NCBI RefSeq assembly: GCF_029714325.1
Contig: NZ_CP121666.1
Span: 496,001 to 560,000, forward strand
DNA: 64,000 bases
Direction: 5' to 3'
DNA from: Bradyrhizobium sp. CB1717
Lineage (GTDB): Bacteria > Pseudomonadota > Alphaproteobacteria > Rhizobiales > Xanthobacteraceae
Under the pieces are notes generated by a model. The model was not told the DNA's origin. It did no database searches and saw only the letters and a list, made by a program, of their open reading frames with translations. Positions 51,677 to 60,358 of this stretch are shown here, one piece after another. Within the stretch, counting starts at the first letter, position 1. Each line of letters starts with the position of its first letter. The position numbers were made by a program, and so were the translations under genes.

Positions 51677-54344
51677 CGGGCTCACTCCTGATTTGAAGAT
51701 CTTTGAACCTAATCGGTAGCGCGCTTGGCCAAGCGCGCTCGTCATGATGTCCAAGGGCGTGCGCGATTGCGTTCGCGATTGCGGGGGCCACAGTCGTCAT
51801 TGTGACTTCGCCGACGCCCTTGTGGCGGATGTTCGCATCTTGTGCGTTGAGCGCTCCATCTTCCGGCAGTGGCAGAAGTACGGTTTCGAGGTTGATTGTC
51901 GCAATGTCCGAAGCCCGGGGAAGCATATAGCGGTCGAAATTAACGAAGCGGTCCTGCCCAACCTCGGGAGGCAATGTCTCAAAAAGCGCATGCGCCAACC
52001 CCATTTGGAATCCGCCTTCGACTTGGCCTTGGAGAATGGTTGGTGTGATCGGGTCTCCGGCGTCCAAAAAAGAAACAGCATCGGTAATGCGAAGGCTGCG
52101 CGTTCGTGGATCAATTTCAACGACCGCAATATGGCCTCCAGCGGCGTATCCCGAACGAGGAACGCGCGTCTTTCCATCGGCCGAGAACGCCGGAGGGAAC
52201 GTGGGATCGCCTTGAGTTGGAACGAGGATAGCTCGACTATCTGCGTCCTTTGCGAAACCAAGCGCGTCTATAAACCCCTCGTAGGTAACACCTGAATCTA
52301 TAAACGTCGCGCGAGACCAACCATTCGCGAAGTAGCCATGCGCAATAGCAAAGCGGGGAACGCCGGCTGCGTCGAGGTGGGCTGCGACAGTGGCAAGCGA
52401 TAGAGCGTTGCCGTTGCCCATATGAAAATGGCCGTCGCGCCAGGAGTTGAAAAGTTCGGCGTCCGGAATGTTTCTGCCGACGAGGGTCCTTATGCCGGGA
52501 AAGAGTTTGAGCCTGATGAGTGCGTTGCACGCCTGCCGCAAGACGTGGACGTGGAAGAAAGCTGTCTTCGACGCGCTTGTCGACGCGTGTCCGTACGTAC
52601 TTCCTCTAGGCTGGAGTTGCTCTGCGAACGAGAGAAAGGGCTGGGCTTTGCCGAGTGAAACCCTAGCTGAAGTCTGGAACAGATCGGAAGCAACTTTGCC
52701 GAGCGACCGTCGTGAACCTTGACCCATATCGACGGCTTCGCTCCACACTGTAACTCTTCCGTCGATGTCCAGTTGCACGGCTGCGTACACGGTGTCGCTG
52801 GATGTTCCATATGCTTCCATGCAGCCTGCAAAGCCAACCCCACAATAGAGTCCATCTGCGGCGGCCCTTATTCGAATCTCCGCTCGACTCTGCCACAATT
52901 TGTGTTTGGCAGCTCGTTCACAGACCTCGGCGGTGGCAACGTGGAAACGGAGTGGAGTTCCGGCGATGTCCCGATCGGCCGTGCGAGGGTCAGGGTCATG
53001 GTGCAAAACATTCTGGCGCCGAACTTCGATTGGATCGCGGTTGAGTTTTAGGACAGCCAGCTTGTCGATGGCGGTCTCGATATTGAAGGTCACTTGTGGT
53101 ATCCCGAACCCACGCATCGAACCAACGATGGGGATACGACGTTGGGTTACAACCCCGTGCACACTAGCTTGGTTGAACTTGTAGAACCCTGTCGCATGAA
53201 GAGCGCCCAATTGCATCACCGGGTTGCTCAGGTTGAGCTCTGCTCCTCCTTCGAATACAAAATGGACGAGTGCCTTATCCAAGATGCCATCCGGCTTGCA
53301 AGATATCATGCTATGGACGCCGGAGCCGTGACGTTTCAGGCCGGCTTGAAATTGCTCAAACCTATCGTAAGCTAACCGTACGGGCCTGTCAGAAAACGCA
53401 GCCGCGAGAGCTAATTGGACACTTAGCGGCGCTTTATCTCTCCCGCCGAATCCGCCACCTGGATCTGCACTCAGAATCCGAACATTGCGAATGTTAGGAT
53501 TGGTAGGGCCTGCTGCAACCGCCTTGCGAACGTCATTCTGATCGCCGTACGGAGACTGTGTCCCAGTCAATATTGTCAAAGTCCCGTTCACGACAGCAGC
53601 TAGGCCGCTTTCTGGTTCAAGAAACGCCGGGTCAATCTGTTGTGTGAAAGTCGTAGTTTCAACAACGAGCGCTCCGGGTTTCATTGTTGATAAGCCGTTG
53701 TAGATGGCTTCCGCCGTTGCATCCGGAGCGTCTCCGCGGAAGAACCGCCCCTCCTTTCGTCGAAGAGGTCCGTTGTCGAATTGGCTCGAAAGTTGATTGG
53801 GAGGAAGCGATAACAAATAGTGCTGTGTAGATAATGCGGCCGGAGCAACCAGAGTCCGCCAATCGTCTAGCAATTCTTGTGTAGACTTTTCGGCTGCCGC
53901 GAGCTCTATCTCGCCGTAGCTCACTATGCTCCGATCCTCGCGCAACTGCTGCGCCGCTCTTCGGTATGTCAAAAAGTCATGGAAAACTAGAATCGCAAGA
54001 GGTTGGCTCAGGAATTGTGGAACGTGACCTATCGGGCATAGTTGCTGCATTCCCGTACCGGCGGCCATACCCGCCGTGTTGTCCATCCCTCGCGCCGTTA
54101 GCTCCTCTGCAGTGATGACAATTTCTGGCCTGTTTTCGAGACCTAAGCGATCAATATTGAGACTTTTGAAGCGACGATCGATCCAAGCAGCTCGGACAAG
54201 AAGGGCGTGAGCGCATTCTTGTGGCCACCCAAATTGCTCGGCGATATCCGCCACTCGAAAATCGCTTGCGAAGACTTTTGCGCCAGTGATCTTCGCCTTA
54301 CGGAGGTCGGACTCGGTGCGGAAGAGGGATGTCTCTAGAGCCAT
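51669..54344 (-). CDS. Xanthine-dehydrogenase-family molybdopterin-binding subunit
   Basis: About 891 residues from the ATG at 54344 (a TTG five codons earlier directly abuts the TPR gene). Typical landmarks: an N-terminal AldOx/XDH first domain, GTQSPYGDQNDVRKAV near 265, DPGGGFGGRDKAPLSVQLAL near 295, VGSMRGFGIPQVTFNIETAI near 405, and VDMGQGSRRSLGKVASDLFQ near 535, with a C-terminal ALNAQDANIRHKGVGEVT. The conserved KGVGE glutamate (the catalytic base of the family) is present. The next gene supplies the iron-sulfur clusters; there is no FAD subunit, as in isoquinoline-1-oxidoreductase-type enzymes. Hydroxylation or oxidation of a heterocycle or aldehyde is likely. Confidence 0.9.
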   Translation of the reverse strand: MALETSLFRTESDLRKAKITGAKVFASDFRVADIAEQFGWPQECAHALLVRAAWIDRRFKSLNIDRLGLENRPEIVITAEELTARGMDNTAGMAAGTGMQQLCPIGHVPQFLSQPLAILVFHDFLTYRRAAQQLREDRSIVSYGEIELAAAEKSTQELLDDWRTLVAPAALSTQHYLLSLPPNQLSSQFDNGPLRRKEGRFFRGDAPDATAEAIYNGLSTMKPGALVVETTTFTQQIDPAFLEPESGLAAVVNGTLTILTGTQSPYGDQNDVRKAVAAGPTNPNIRNVRILSADPGGGFGGRDKAPLSVQLALAAAFSDRPVRLAYDRFEQFQAGLKRHGSGVHSMISCKPDGILDKALVHFVFEGGAELNLSNPVMQLGALHATGFYKFNQASVHGVVTQRRIPIVGSMRGFGIPQVTFNIETAIDKLAVLKLNRDPIEVRRQNVLHHDPDPRTADRDIAGTPLRFHVATAEVCERAAKHKLWQSRAEIRIRAAADGLYCGVGFAGCMEAYGTSSDTVYAAVQLDIDGRVTVWSEAVDMGQGSRRSLGKVASDLFQTSARVSLGKAQPFLSFAEQLQPRGSTYGHASTSASKTAFFHVHVLRQACNALIRLKLFPGIRTLVGRNIPDAELFNSWRDGHFHMGNGNALSLATVAAHLDAAGVPRFAIAHGYFANGWSRATFIDSGVTYEGFIDALGFAKDADSRAILVPTQGDPTFPPAFSADGKTRVPRSGYAAGGHIAVVEIDPRTRSLRITDAVSFLDAGDPITPTILQGQVEGGFQMGLAHALFETLPPEVGQDRFVNFDRYMLPRASDIATINLETVLLPLPEDGALNAQDANIRHKGVGEVTMTTVAPAIANAIAHALGHHDERAWPSALPIRFKDLQIRSEPGA

Positions 54345-54359
54345 GTTGATCTCGTTCAA

Positions 54360-54737
54360 CTAGTTAATGCTGGTCGTATGGTCCTCGTGGTGGTGAGCCT
54401 CGCGCTCTGAGCAAAAAGTCTGTATAATCTCCAAGTTCGTCGCATAGTTTGGGTCGGTTCCAAACTCTGTAGCCATGCGCCCCTGTTGCGCAACTCGTTC
54501 GAAATCCCCGAGCTTCAGGAGTTCAACCGCCAAGTTATTATGGGCTGCCGGGTGATGGGGGTTCACTCTGATGGCAACATGGGCATGGTCAAGCGCACGC
54601 CTACTATCTCCAAGCTCAGAGGCCGCGAAGCCCGCAATCGCATTTAAATCTGGATCGCTAGCTTCGTGCCGCAAAGCCAGCTCGTACATTCCTAACGCGC
54701 GCTGAGCATCGCCTAGCTGGAGGTCTAGATTTCCCAT
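54360..54737 (-). CDS. Small TPR-repeat protein
   Basis: 125 residues made of about three tetratricopeptide units (GDAQRALGMYELALRHEASD, LGDSRRALDHAHVAIRVNPH, HPAAHNNLAVELLKLGDFER) and a His-rich tail (EAHHHEDH). TPRs mediate protein contacts. Its stop codon is immediately followed by the TTG/ATG start region of the molybdopterin subunit, so it is co-translated with it and may be an assembly partner. Confidence 0.8.
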   Translation of the reverse strand: MGNLDLQLGDAQRALGMYELALRHEASDPDLNAIAGFAASELGDSRRALDHAHVAIRVNPHHPAAHNNLAVELLKLGDFERVAQQGRMATEFGTDPNYATNLEIIQTFCSEREAHHHEDHTTSIN

Positions 54738-54788
54738 TTCGCGCCTGGCTCGCCATTCTGATAGGCATTTTTTTTGGAAGCGGTGCTC

Positions 54789-56222
54789 TCAATAGCATTC
54801 AATGTCGGGAATGCTTGAGCCGGCTTTAGCTAAGGCTGCATTTATCGTGGCCTGGATATCGGACAGGCTCTTCCTCAGCTCCACTGCTCCGCTTTGGCCG
54901 AGATAAACCGCCTTCTGAGATCCGCAAACCGTTAGGGTATCGAGTTTCGTCCCTTGCGGCAGCAACTGGGCCAGTAGCGTCGGGTCTCCGTAGACTGCCT
55001 GACCTCCGACAACGACGAGTTTGATGTCCGCCGGTGTTGCCTTGACGACCGGATCGAGCGGCTTCTTCGCATTCGGGTCAATTTTCGCGTCAACGACCAC
55101 GAAGTCGGCGAATTTGCCGGGCTCCAACGACCCGATATATGCGTCGAGGCGTGACATCTTTGCGGGCGCAGTAGTCGCCATTTCGATCAGCTTTTCCGAC
55201 GCAACGAAATGGTGACGAGCGGCATAGCCGATCTCCTGGAGTACCCCCGCGCTACCCGAAGGGCTCCAGTCCGGCGCTATCGAGACCGTCACGTTCGCTA
55301 GCCGAGCGGCAGCCACGTTCGTGGTCGAGCCGTACAGTTCGTCGTTGCTTCGGGGGGACCACACCAAGCCGACGCTCGTACCGTCGGTCATCTTGGCGAA
55401 GTCTTCGGAACGCAGCGCGGTCCCGTGCACGAAGATCAGCCCCGGTGGCAGCGAACTGCTCTTGCTAAGCATCGTGAACTCGCGATGCGCACTGGAGTCA
55501 CGCGGATTCCCCTCGGAGAGATGAACGATCAGGCTGCGTAGATTTCCGGTGCCGAGTTCGCAGAGAAGATAATCAAGTCGGGCGTGCGGCAACTCGAGGG
55601 GAAACACTTCGTAGTCGACCACATCAAGCAGGGCATCGGATCCCACCCCTTTGTTGCATTGGTCGTTCGTGGCTGGTTGTGTGAACGGGAGGCCCGACGC
55701 CATGTCGAGGTTGCGAGCCAGTCCCTTTGCGCATTTCGCGTTTTCCGGATGCCCGATCGGTAGAAGGCTCCCGACCACCGAGGTCGCACCGCCAGCCAAC
55801 GCCTTAATTTCCGCGTAGATCTCTGACTCGCAGGCCGCCGCGTTTAGCGCCAAGGTGTGCGGTGTTACAAGGAACCGGTCGTACTCGGCGGTGTCCTGCC
55901 ACTCATACCGATCTGCGAAGGTCCTGCCCGGCAGCCAGCGGGGCAGAATGTTCCATGTGAGGTGATTGTGGAGGTCAATGAATCCGGGAAGGACGATGCC
56001 CGGTACTTTGATCGAGGTGGGGGCGGATGCAAGTGTGGCGCTTGTCCCCACAGCCGCAATCTTCTGTCCTGAAATGGTGATGGCGCCGTCGGTAACGATG
56101 CCGGAGGGAGTCAGCAAGGTGCCGGCGATCGTCCAATCGTCGGCCGCCGCCGGGTCCAACCACGATCCAACGATCATCAAGCTGGCGATCACGCGGGCTG
56201 CGATAGAAGCCGAGACGTCCAT
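54789..56222 (-). CDS. Exported amidohydrolase-family protein
   Basis: 477 residues with a probable signal peptide (hydrophobic stretch VIASLMIVGSWLDPAAA, cleavage near residue 27). The amidohydrolase metal site appears as GFIDLHNHLTWNILPRW near 79 (H-x-H), with a later HGTALRSEDFAKM, SIAPDWSPSGSAG (Asp near 315), and the C-terminal SLEPGKFADFVVVD signature. It should hydrolyse an amide, lactam or related bond in the periplasm. It lies 51 bases upstream of the TPR gene on the same strand and probably heads that operon. Confidence 0.85.
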   Translation of the reverse strand: MDVSASIAARVIASLMIVGSWLDPAAADDWTIAGTLLTPSGIVTDGAITISGQKIAAVGTSATLASAPTSIKVPGIVLPGFIDLHNHLTWNILPRWLPGRTFADRYEWQDTAEYDRFLVTPHTLALNAAACESEIYAEIKALAGGATSVVGSLLPIGHPENAKCAKGLARNLDMASGLPFTQPATNDQCNKGVGSDALLDVVDYEVFPLELPHARLDYLLCELGTGNLRSLIVHLSEGNPRDSSAHREFTMLSKSSSLPPGLIFVHGTALRSEDFAKMTDGTSVGLVWSPRSNDELYGSTTNVAAARLANVTVSIAPDWSPSGSAGVLQEIGYAARHHFVASEKLIEMATTAPAKMSRLDAYIGSLEPGKFADFVVVDAKIDPNAKKPLDPVVKATPADIKLVVVGGQAVYGDPTLLAQLLPQGTKLDTLTVCGSQKAVYLGQSGAVELRKSLSDIQATINAALAKAGSSIPDIECY

Positions 56223-56556
56223 AAGATGCTCCTCGGTGGTTTGATCAGCATTTTATGAAGCGGTTGTCATAATCCTCAAGAGCAACGAAGGCTTGTATAG
56301 AAAATTTTTTTCAGGAGGTTTCGGGAGACGGGTCGACCGGCGAGCTCGAAAAGTTGCTCCAAACCATCGCAGTCCTGGATCCGTTTAGGTCGCTGCACGC
56401 AAGATCAGGACTTACACGGAGGAGAGCTTCAGCGGTTTACTGAGGGAGCCTCAACCCCGTACAGAGGAGAAACCTTGGTAAAGCACGATAAGACGTATGT
56501 CGGTGGACAATATGTGTTCGGGCAGCAAAACCTGAACGGGCGAGATGATCTACAAA
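56223..56556. other. Intergenic region upstream of the amidohydrolase gene
   Basis: 334 bases that separate the two minus-strand clusters and should carry the promoter of the amidohydrolase operon and any terminator of the nucleotidyltransferase operon. An A/T-rich patch near 56300 is the most promoter-like piece. I see no gene. Confidence 0.4.
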
Positions 56557-57729
56557 TTATGACCGCTTGAGCAGCTTTCCGATGGTATCGTCATCCACCA
56601 TGCCTCGGGCTCTGAAGCCTGCAGAAGCGATGAATGAGTGTGCGTCGCAAAGCGGCATGCTTTCACATCTTCCGTCCGCTTTTTCGGCAGTCTCTTGATC
56701 CGACACGCCGTCAAAATGGCAGAGGATATTCACCGCTTCAGCGGACAGATCAAACGCGCCGTCCGTCGTGGAAAGTCGGCGAGCTTGGAATTTCTCCTCA
56801 GAGTAAACGAACAGAACGTCGAGCTCGAGATGGCAAAGCTTCTCCTCACACACTTCGGCTGCTTTTCGCGCCGGCGCCTTATCATACAAGCTACCGAACG
56901 AGGACTCCGTTCGACCGAAGGAGCATAACTTCCACCCTGCCCAAGGGAAGATCCTGCGCGAGAACGCTGCAATCTGCAAAGCGTAATCGTAAACACTTGC
57001 GGCATCAAAGAACGAAGGTAAACGATTGAGTACAAGATAGTGATCCAAGGCGGGCCGGCCGCTGACCCGCCCAGGAATCTGAAGGTCCCAATTGGACGGT
57101 AGCCGCTTCAGCAGTTGAGCGCGCCACTTTTCCGTAGGATTAGTTTTCACGTAGCCGGCCAGAAGGCCATCAATTGTTTGGTTCAGTAGGTCCTGCGCCG
57201 CGAGCAGCATGGTTTGCCAATCGCCCGCAACTCGACATCCTTCCAAGTCGAGTTGAAGTCGTTTGGCGGCGTGCAGCGCGTAATTCAGTTTGTGGCTCGC
57301 TAACGCGATGGGGTTAATGCGTGCTTGCAACGCCCCTAATGTGTCTGGTCGCCAGATTGCTCGTCCGACGACTAAGCGGTGCAGCAACAGGCGTTCATCA
57401 GGGCTAAACTTCCACGCTTCTCCTGTATCGCGCTCCTGCCGTGTATATTCTTCAAACCGCGCAAGCAGCCGATCAAGCTCGTCGGGTCTCATCACTGCGA
57501 CGTCGACAGTTACGGATCCTAAGGGAAGAACATGTATATCACACGGGACGTCGGTTCGCGCTGAAATTAGGTAAAGATCAAGGTCGGAATGCGGGTTGCC
57601 GAGATCTTCCACCAACGAGCCGCTGGCGAACAGAACATCTTCACCGCTCCGACCCAGAGCCTTGCCGACCCCGATATCGAGGTCGGTAAGAGTGGCACCG
57701 CGTCTATGCAGGTATTCTGTCAAGTCCAT
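56557..57729 (-). CDS. Nucleotidyltransferase-family protein
   Basis: 390 residues. A clear minimal nucleotidyltransferase start: FASGSLVEDLGNPHSDLDLY (G-S then D-x-D, near 35-54) with a later Asp in VTVDVAVMRP near 76. Residues about 120-200 are helical (INPIALASHKLNYALHAAKR), like the substrate-binding part of aminoglycoside-type or MNT-type enzymes. The C-terminal 120 residues are unassigned. The start lies 26 bases inside the upstream TPR-ferritin gene, so it is coupled to it as the last gene of the operon. Confidence 0.75.
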   Translation of the reverse strand: MDLTEYLHRRGATLTDLDIGVGKALGRSGEDVLFASGSLVEDLGNPHSDLDLYLISARTDVPCDIHVLPLGSVTVDVAVMRPDELDRLLARFEEYTRQERDTGEAWKFSPDERLLLHRLVVGRAIWRPDTLGALQARINPIALASHKLNYALHAAKRLQLDLEGCRVAGDWQTMLLAAQDLLNQTIDGLLAGYVKTNPTEKWRAQLLKRLPSNWDLQIPGRVSGRPALDHYLVLNRLPSFFDAASVYDYALQIAAFSRRIFPWAGWKLCSFGRTESSFGSLYDKAPARKAAEVCEEKLCHLELDVLFVYSEEKFQARRLSTTDGAFDLSAEAVNILCHFDGVSDQETAEKADGRCESMPLCDAHSFIASAGFRARGMVDDDTIGKLLKRS

Positions 57730-59179
57730 TGGTCGATAGCCAACCCAAGTCTATTCGATGTTGTTCTTGCCGCGACGCAAACTTCTTCGCTTCTTTAGCT
57801 TTCTTGACCAACGCCATCAGTCTGGGGCGTATCTTGTTGTCAATCGCGTGTTGCTTGACCTCGTCCTTGGTTTGTTTGGTCAAGACACCATATTTTTCAA
57901 CCAGTTTGCTCGCCTGAGGCGCGTCATCCCCGTCCGATAACGCTGCCTCGAGCGCGGCGTTAATATTGATCTCATCGGCGAGATCGGGATCGTCGTGAAG
58001 CATCCACTCCACAAAACGCCAGGCGAGATCGCCGTGACCGGCTTCCTCTTTGGCGATCTTGGTAAGGACCCTCTTGACGATCGGATCCTCTGCGTGCTCG
58101 CAAGCTATCATAGCCTCTTCCGCAGAAATCGATTCTCCGATGCAGCCTTCGTGAACGGCTTCCAAAAAAATCCTGCGTTTGTCTCCTCCATCCGCCAGAA
58201 TGTCTGAAACGTCTAGGTTTCCCGGACCGACCGGCGCTCCCGCGATATGACCGGCGATCATGAAGGAGTCGCTGGCGTGTGCGACTTCATCGGCCATCGC
58301 CCTTATAGCGTCACGTACTAGATCGGGCGGCGCGCCGAGTCCTAGCAACTGCAGCACGAACCGTGCAAATGCCGCAATTGAAGCATGCTCGCCCAACCCT
58401 GCCTTAGTCCAGGCATGAATCGTAGCGAGAGTGTCAGCCTCAGAAAGTTCGATTCTTTCCATCCCTGCATCCAGACACCAATCCGGGCTCTCTGAAAGGC
58501 CCGCAACTCTGACGTCGCCATTCACCGTGATCGGTCGGCCTGGCATCGACCGGCCTGCAATCGTTATAGCCATGCTTGCTTTGACGAACGGCATCTGAGT
58601 CTTCTTCGCGGCAAATCTTAAAAGCGGCTCTAGTTGACGGTAGCGTACGGAGGCACTCACCGTTGAAGCGAGCTTAGCTGCAGCGTCGTTCTCCCCTTTG
58701 GCTAGGAGGATGTAAGCCAAGCGACCTGCCGCGAAAGTGTCGTTCTTATTGGCCTTAAGCGCTTTTTCGAATGCTTCTTGAGCCGAGTCAGTGCGATCGT
58801 TCAGTAACAGTGCTTCCCCGAGTAGCGTCATCGGGGAGTATTCTTCTCCCAAGCAGAGCGAGCGAAAGGTAAATGACTTTGCTCGTCCGGCCAGTGTTAT
58901 GGCCGACCTCAAGGCGTCCTCATGTTTCCCCGCCTGAAGCTCTACGATAACGAGCCTTGCGAGAGCTTCGTCCATTTGGTCGTCGTTTTCCACGGCGTCT
59001 CGGTACGACGTGATCGACAACTCATAATTCTTAGTGATCTCGAAGAGCTTTCCTCGCGCCATCGAACCGATGGATGACTTGCTCTTGAGTTGTGGGCCGA
59101 TCTCCTTCATGACCGCGGCGATATTCGCGGCCAGAGTTTCAGCAAATTCAATTCTGTAAGCGCCATCCGAATCAGCCAT
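57704..59179 (-). CDS. TPR / ferritin-like domain fusion protein
   Basis: 491 residues. The first 200 or so are TPR-like (YELSITSYRDAVENDDQMDE; DSAQEAFEKALKANKNDTFA). The middle part has a ferritin-like four-helix layout: AGLGEHASIAAFARFVLQLL near 260, DEVAHASDSFMIAGH near 297, GCIGESISAEEAMIACEHAE near 345 and IAKEEAGHGDLAWRFVEWML near 377. The E...E-x-x-H and E-x-x-x-x-H-x-D pattern could bind two metals. The tail is Lys-rich. It is an uncharacterised architecture, likely a metal-dependent oxidase or carrier with a docking arm. Confidence 0.7.
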   Translation of the reverse strand: MADSDGAYRIEFAETLAANIAAVMKEIGPQLKSKSSIGSMARGKLFEITKNYELSITSYRDAVENDDQMDEALARLVIVELQAGKHEDALRSAITLAGRAKSFTFRSLCLGEEYSPMTLLGEALLLNDRTDSAQEAFEKALKANKNDTFAAGRLAYILLAKGENDAAAKLASTVSASVRYRQLEPLLRFAAKKTQMPFVKASMAITIAGRSMPGRPITVNGDVRVAGLSESPDWCLDAGMERIELSEADTLATIHAWTKAGLGEHASIAAFARFVLQLLGLGAPPDLVRDAIRAMADEVAHASDSFMIAGHIAGAPVGPGNLDVSDILADGGDKRRIFLEAVHEGCIGESISAEEAMIACEHAEDPIVKRVLTKIAKEEAGHGDLAWRFVEWMLHDDPDLADEININAALEAALSDGDDAPQASKLVEKYGVLTKQTKDEVKQHAIDNKIRPRLMALVKKAKEAKKFASRQEQHRIDLGWLSTNGLDRIPA

Positions 59180-59351
59180 GTGAGAGCCTCCGCTTGAAAT
59201 AAAAGGCAGGGTCGTCGTTGTTCGGGCCTTCCCCGCACATCCGGCGAAACGTCACCGCAAGACAGCCCATGCAGCGCCTTTGCCGGTCGTCGGCGTTCAA
59301 AAAGTTCTCTGAGGTTACTACCAAAGGTTGGTAGTCTATCGTAGCTCGCAT
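59172..59351 (-). CDS. Possible small cysteine-containing protein
   Basis: 59 codons from an ATG at 59351, filling most of the gap between the NDK-like and ferritin genes and overlapping the ferritin start by eight bases. It ends with RRCMGCLAVTFRRMCGEGPN, a Cys arrangement that could bind metal. A longer frame (to 59486) adds more Cys but runs into the NDK-like gene. No good ribosome site is visible. It is listed because the gap is otherwise empty in a gap-free operon. Confidence 0.35.
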   Translation of the reverse strand: MRATIDYQPLVVTSENFLNADDRQRRCMGCLAVTFRRMCGEGPNNDDPAFYFKRRLSHG

Positions 59352-59416
59352 GAAAGAGGAATAGCAAAATTCGAAGCACGCGAGTGGCGGCGACAATTCA
59401 GGGTAGATCTCCCTAT

Positions 59417-60358
59417 CTACCTGGTCCAGGCATCCAAGCCGACATCTGGTATCACTGGCAACATATCGGGGAAATGCCGCTGGCAAAGCTCGGCGGCAAT
59501 CGCGATTTCGTCCCAGCGGTCGAGCTGAATGCGTCGGTCCTTAAGAGTTTTCAGCAGGCCCCGCCAATCTGAACTGGCGCCCGCTTGAATTGCATTTAGG
59601 CGGTCAACCAACGGATCGCACTCCTTGCGGTGCGGCGGCTCGCGGATGATCAGTCGTATTTTCTGAATGACATTTGCCATCAGCAGGTCGTGTTCCGCAC
59701 TTGACGCGTACTGCTCATTCAATACTGCTCGAAGTTTGGTCGTCACATCGCGCCCTGCATTAACGGAGCGCAGCGCTCGTTGTCTGGCTGCGTAGGGTAG
59801 GAAGACGCCGAGTTCACGAACTACATCGGCCGGTTCATCTGAAATATGCACAAACGTCAACACCGAGACTTGAGCTTTTCCCAGAACGAAACGCAGATGT
59901 CCGGGTGCACGGCCAGCTGGTAAACTCGGCCCCTTCATTTCGCTGAGCCAAACCGTGGTGGGCAACTGCGCATCTGGCAAGTCCTGCCGATAAAGGACCA
60001 TTATCGATCGTCCACAAGTCAGCAACATGTCCATGACATCGATGCGATCACGGGTGGCGATATTGAGCTGATACCGCCAACCTTCGCGAACCCTCATTCG
60101 ATCGTATTTGAAGGTTGTCACCGCGACAGGGGTCAGGCCCTTCGCGTTAAAGATCTCAAGAGCGAATTCGATGCGCCGGCTTACGATGGCATCGGGACGA
60201 AACACCACGAGGGCGGTTTGATGCAACCGCATAATCTGTTCGCGGCTGTCGGGCCAAAGGTTGACGATGTCGTCCCACGCATCGCGGAAATAAGGATCGC
60301 CTCCGAACAAATCCCGCTTCCGGCTGTTTCTTGTCAGAGAAGGCGGAATCTCGATCAT
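59417..60358 (-). CDS. Nucleoside-diphosphate-kinase-like protein with extra C-terminal domain
   Basis: 313 residues. Residues about 48-190 follow the NDK fold: TALVVFRPDAIVSRRIEFAL (as in KPDGV...), then MKGPSLPAGRAPGHLRFVLG (as in GPTDPAKAAPGTIRG), then VHISDEPADVVRELGVF (as in HGSDSxESAxREI). The His of VHISDE matches the phosphorylated catalytic His, but the surroundings are strongly diverged and the Asn before it is lost. The last 120 residues are helical and unknown. ATGA overlap with the PfkB gene upstream. A dedicated kinase for an unusual nucleotide is plausible. Confidence 0.7.
   Translation of the reverse strand: MIEIPPSLTRNSRKRDLFGGDPYFRDAWDDIVNLWPDSREQIMRLHQTALVVFRPDAIVSRRIEFALEIFNAKGLTPVAVTTFKYDRMRVREGWRYQLNIATRDRIDVMDMLLTCGRSIMVLYRQDLPDAQLPTTVWLSEMKGPSLPAGRAPGHLRFVLGKAQVSVLTFVHISDEPADVVRELGVFLPYAARQRALRSVNAGRDVTTKLRAVLNEQYASSAEHDLLMANVIQKIRLIIREPPHRKECDPLVDRLNAIQAGASSDWRGLLKTLKDRRIQLDRWDEIAIAAELCQRHFPDMLPVIPDVGLDAWTR

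Noticed and set aside
51677..51754. Longer start for the iron-sulfur/ferritin fusion
   Set aside because: It would overlap the molybdopterin gene by 86 bases and adds residues not typical of the domain.
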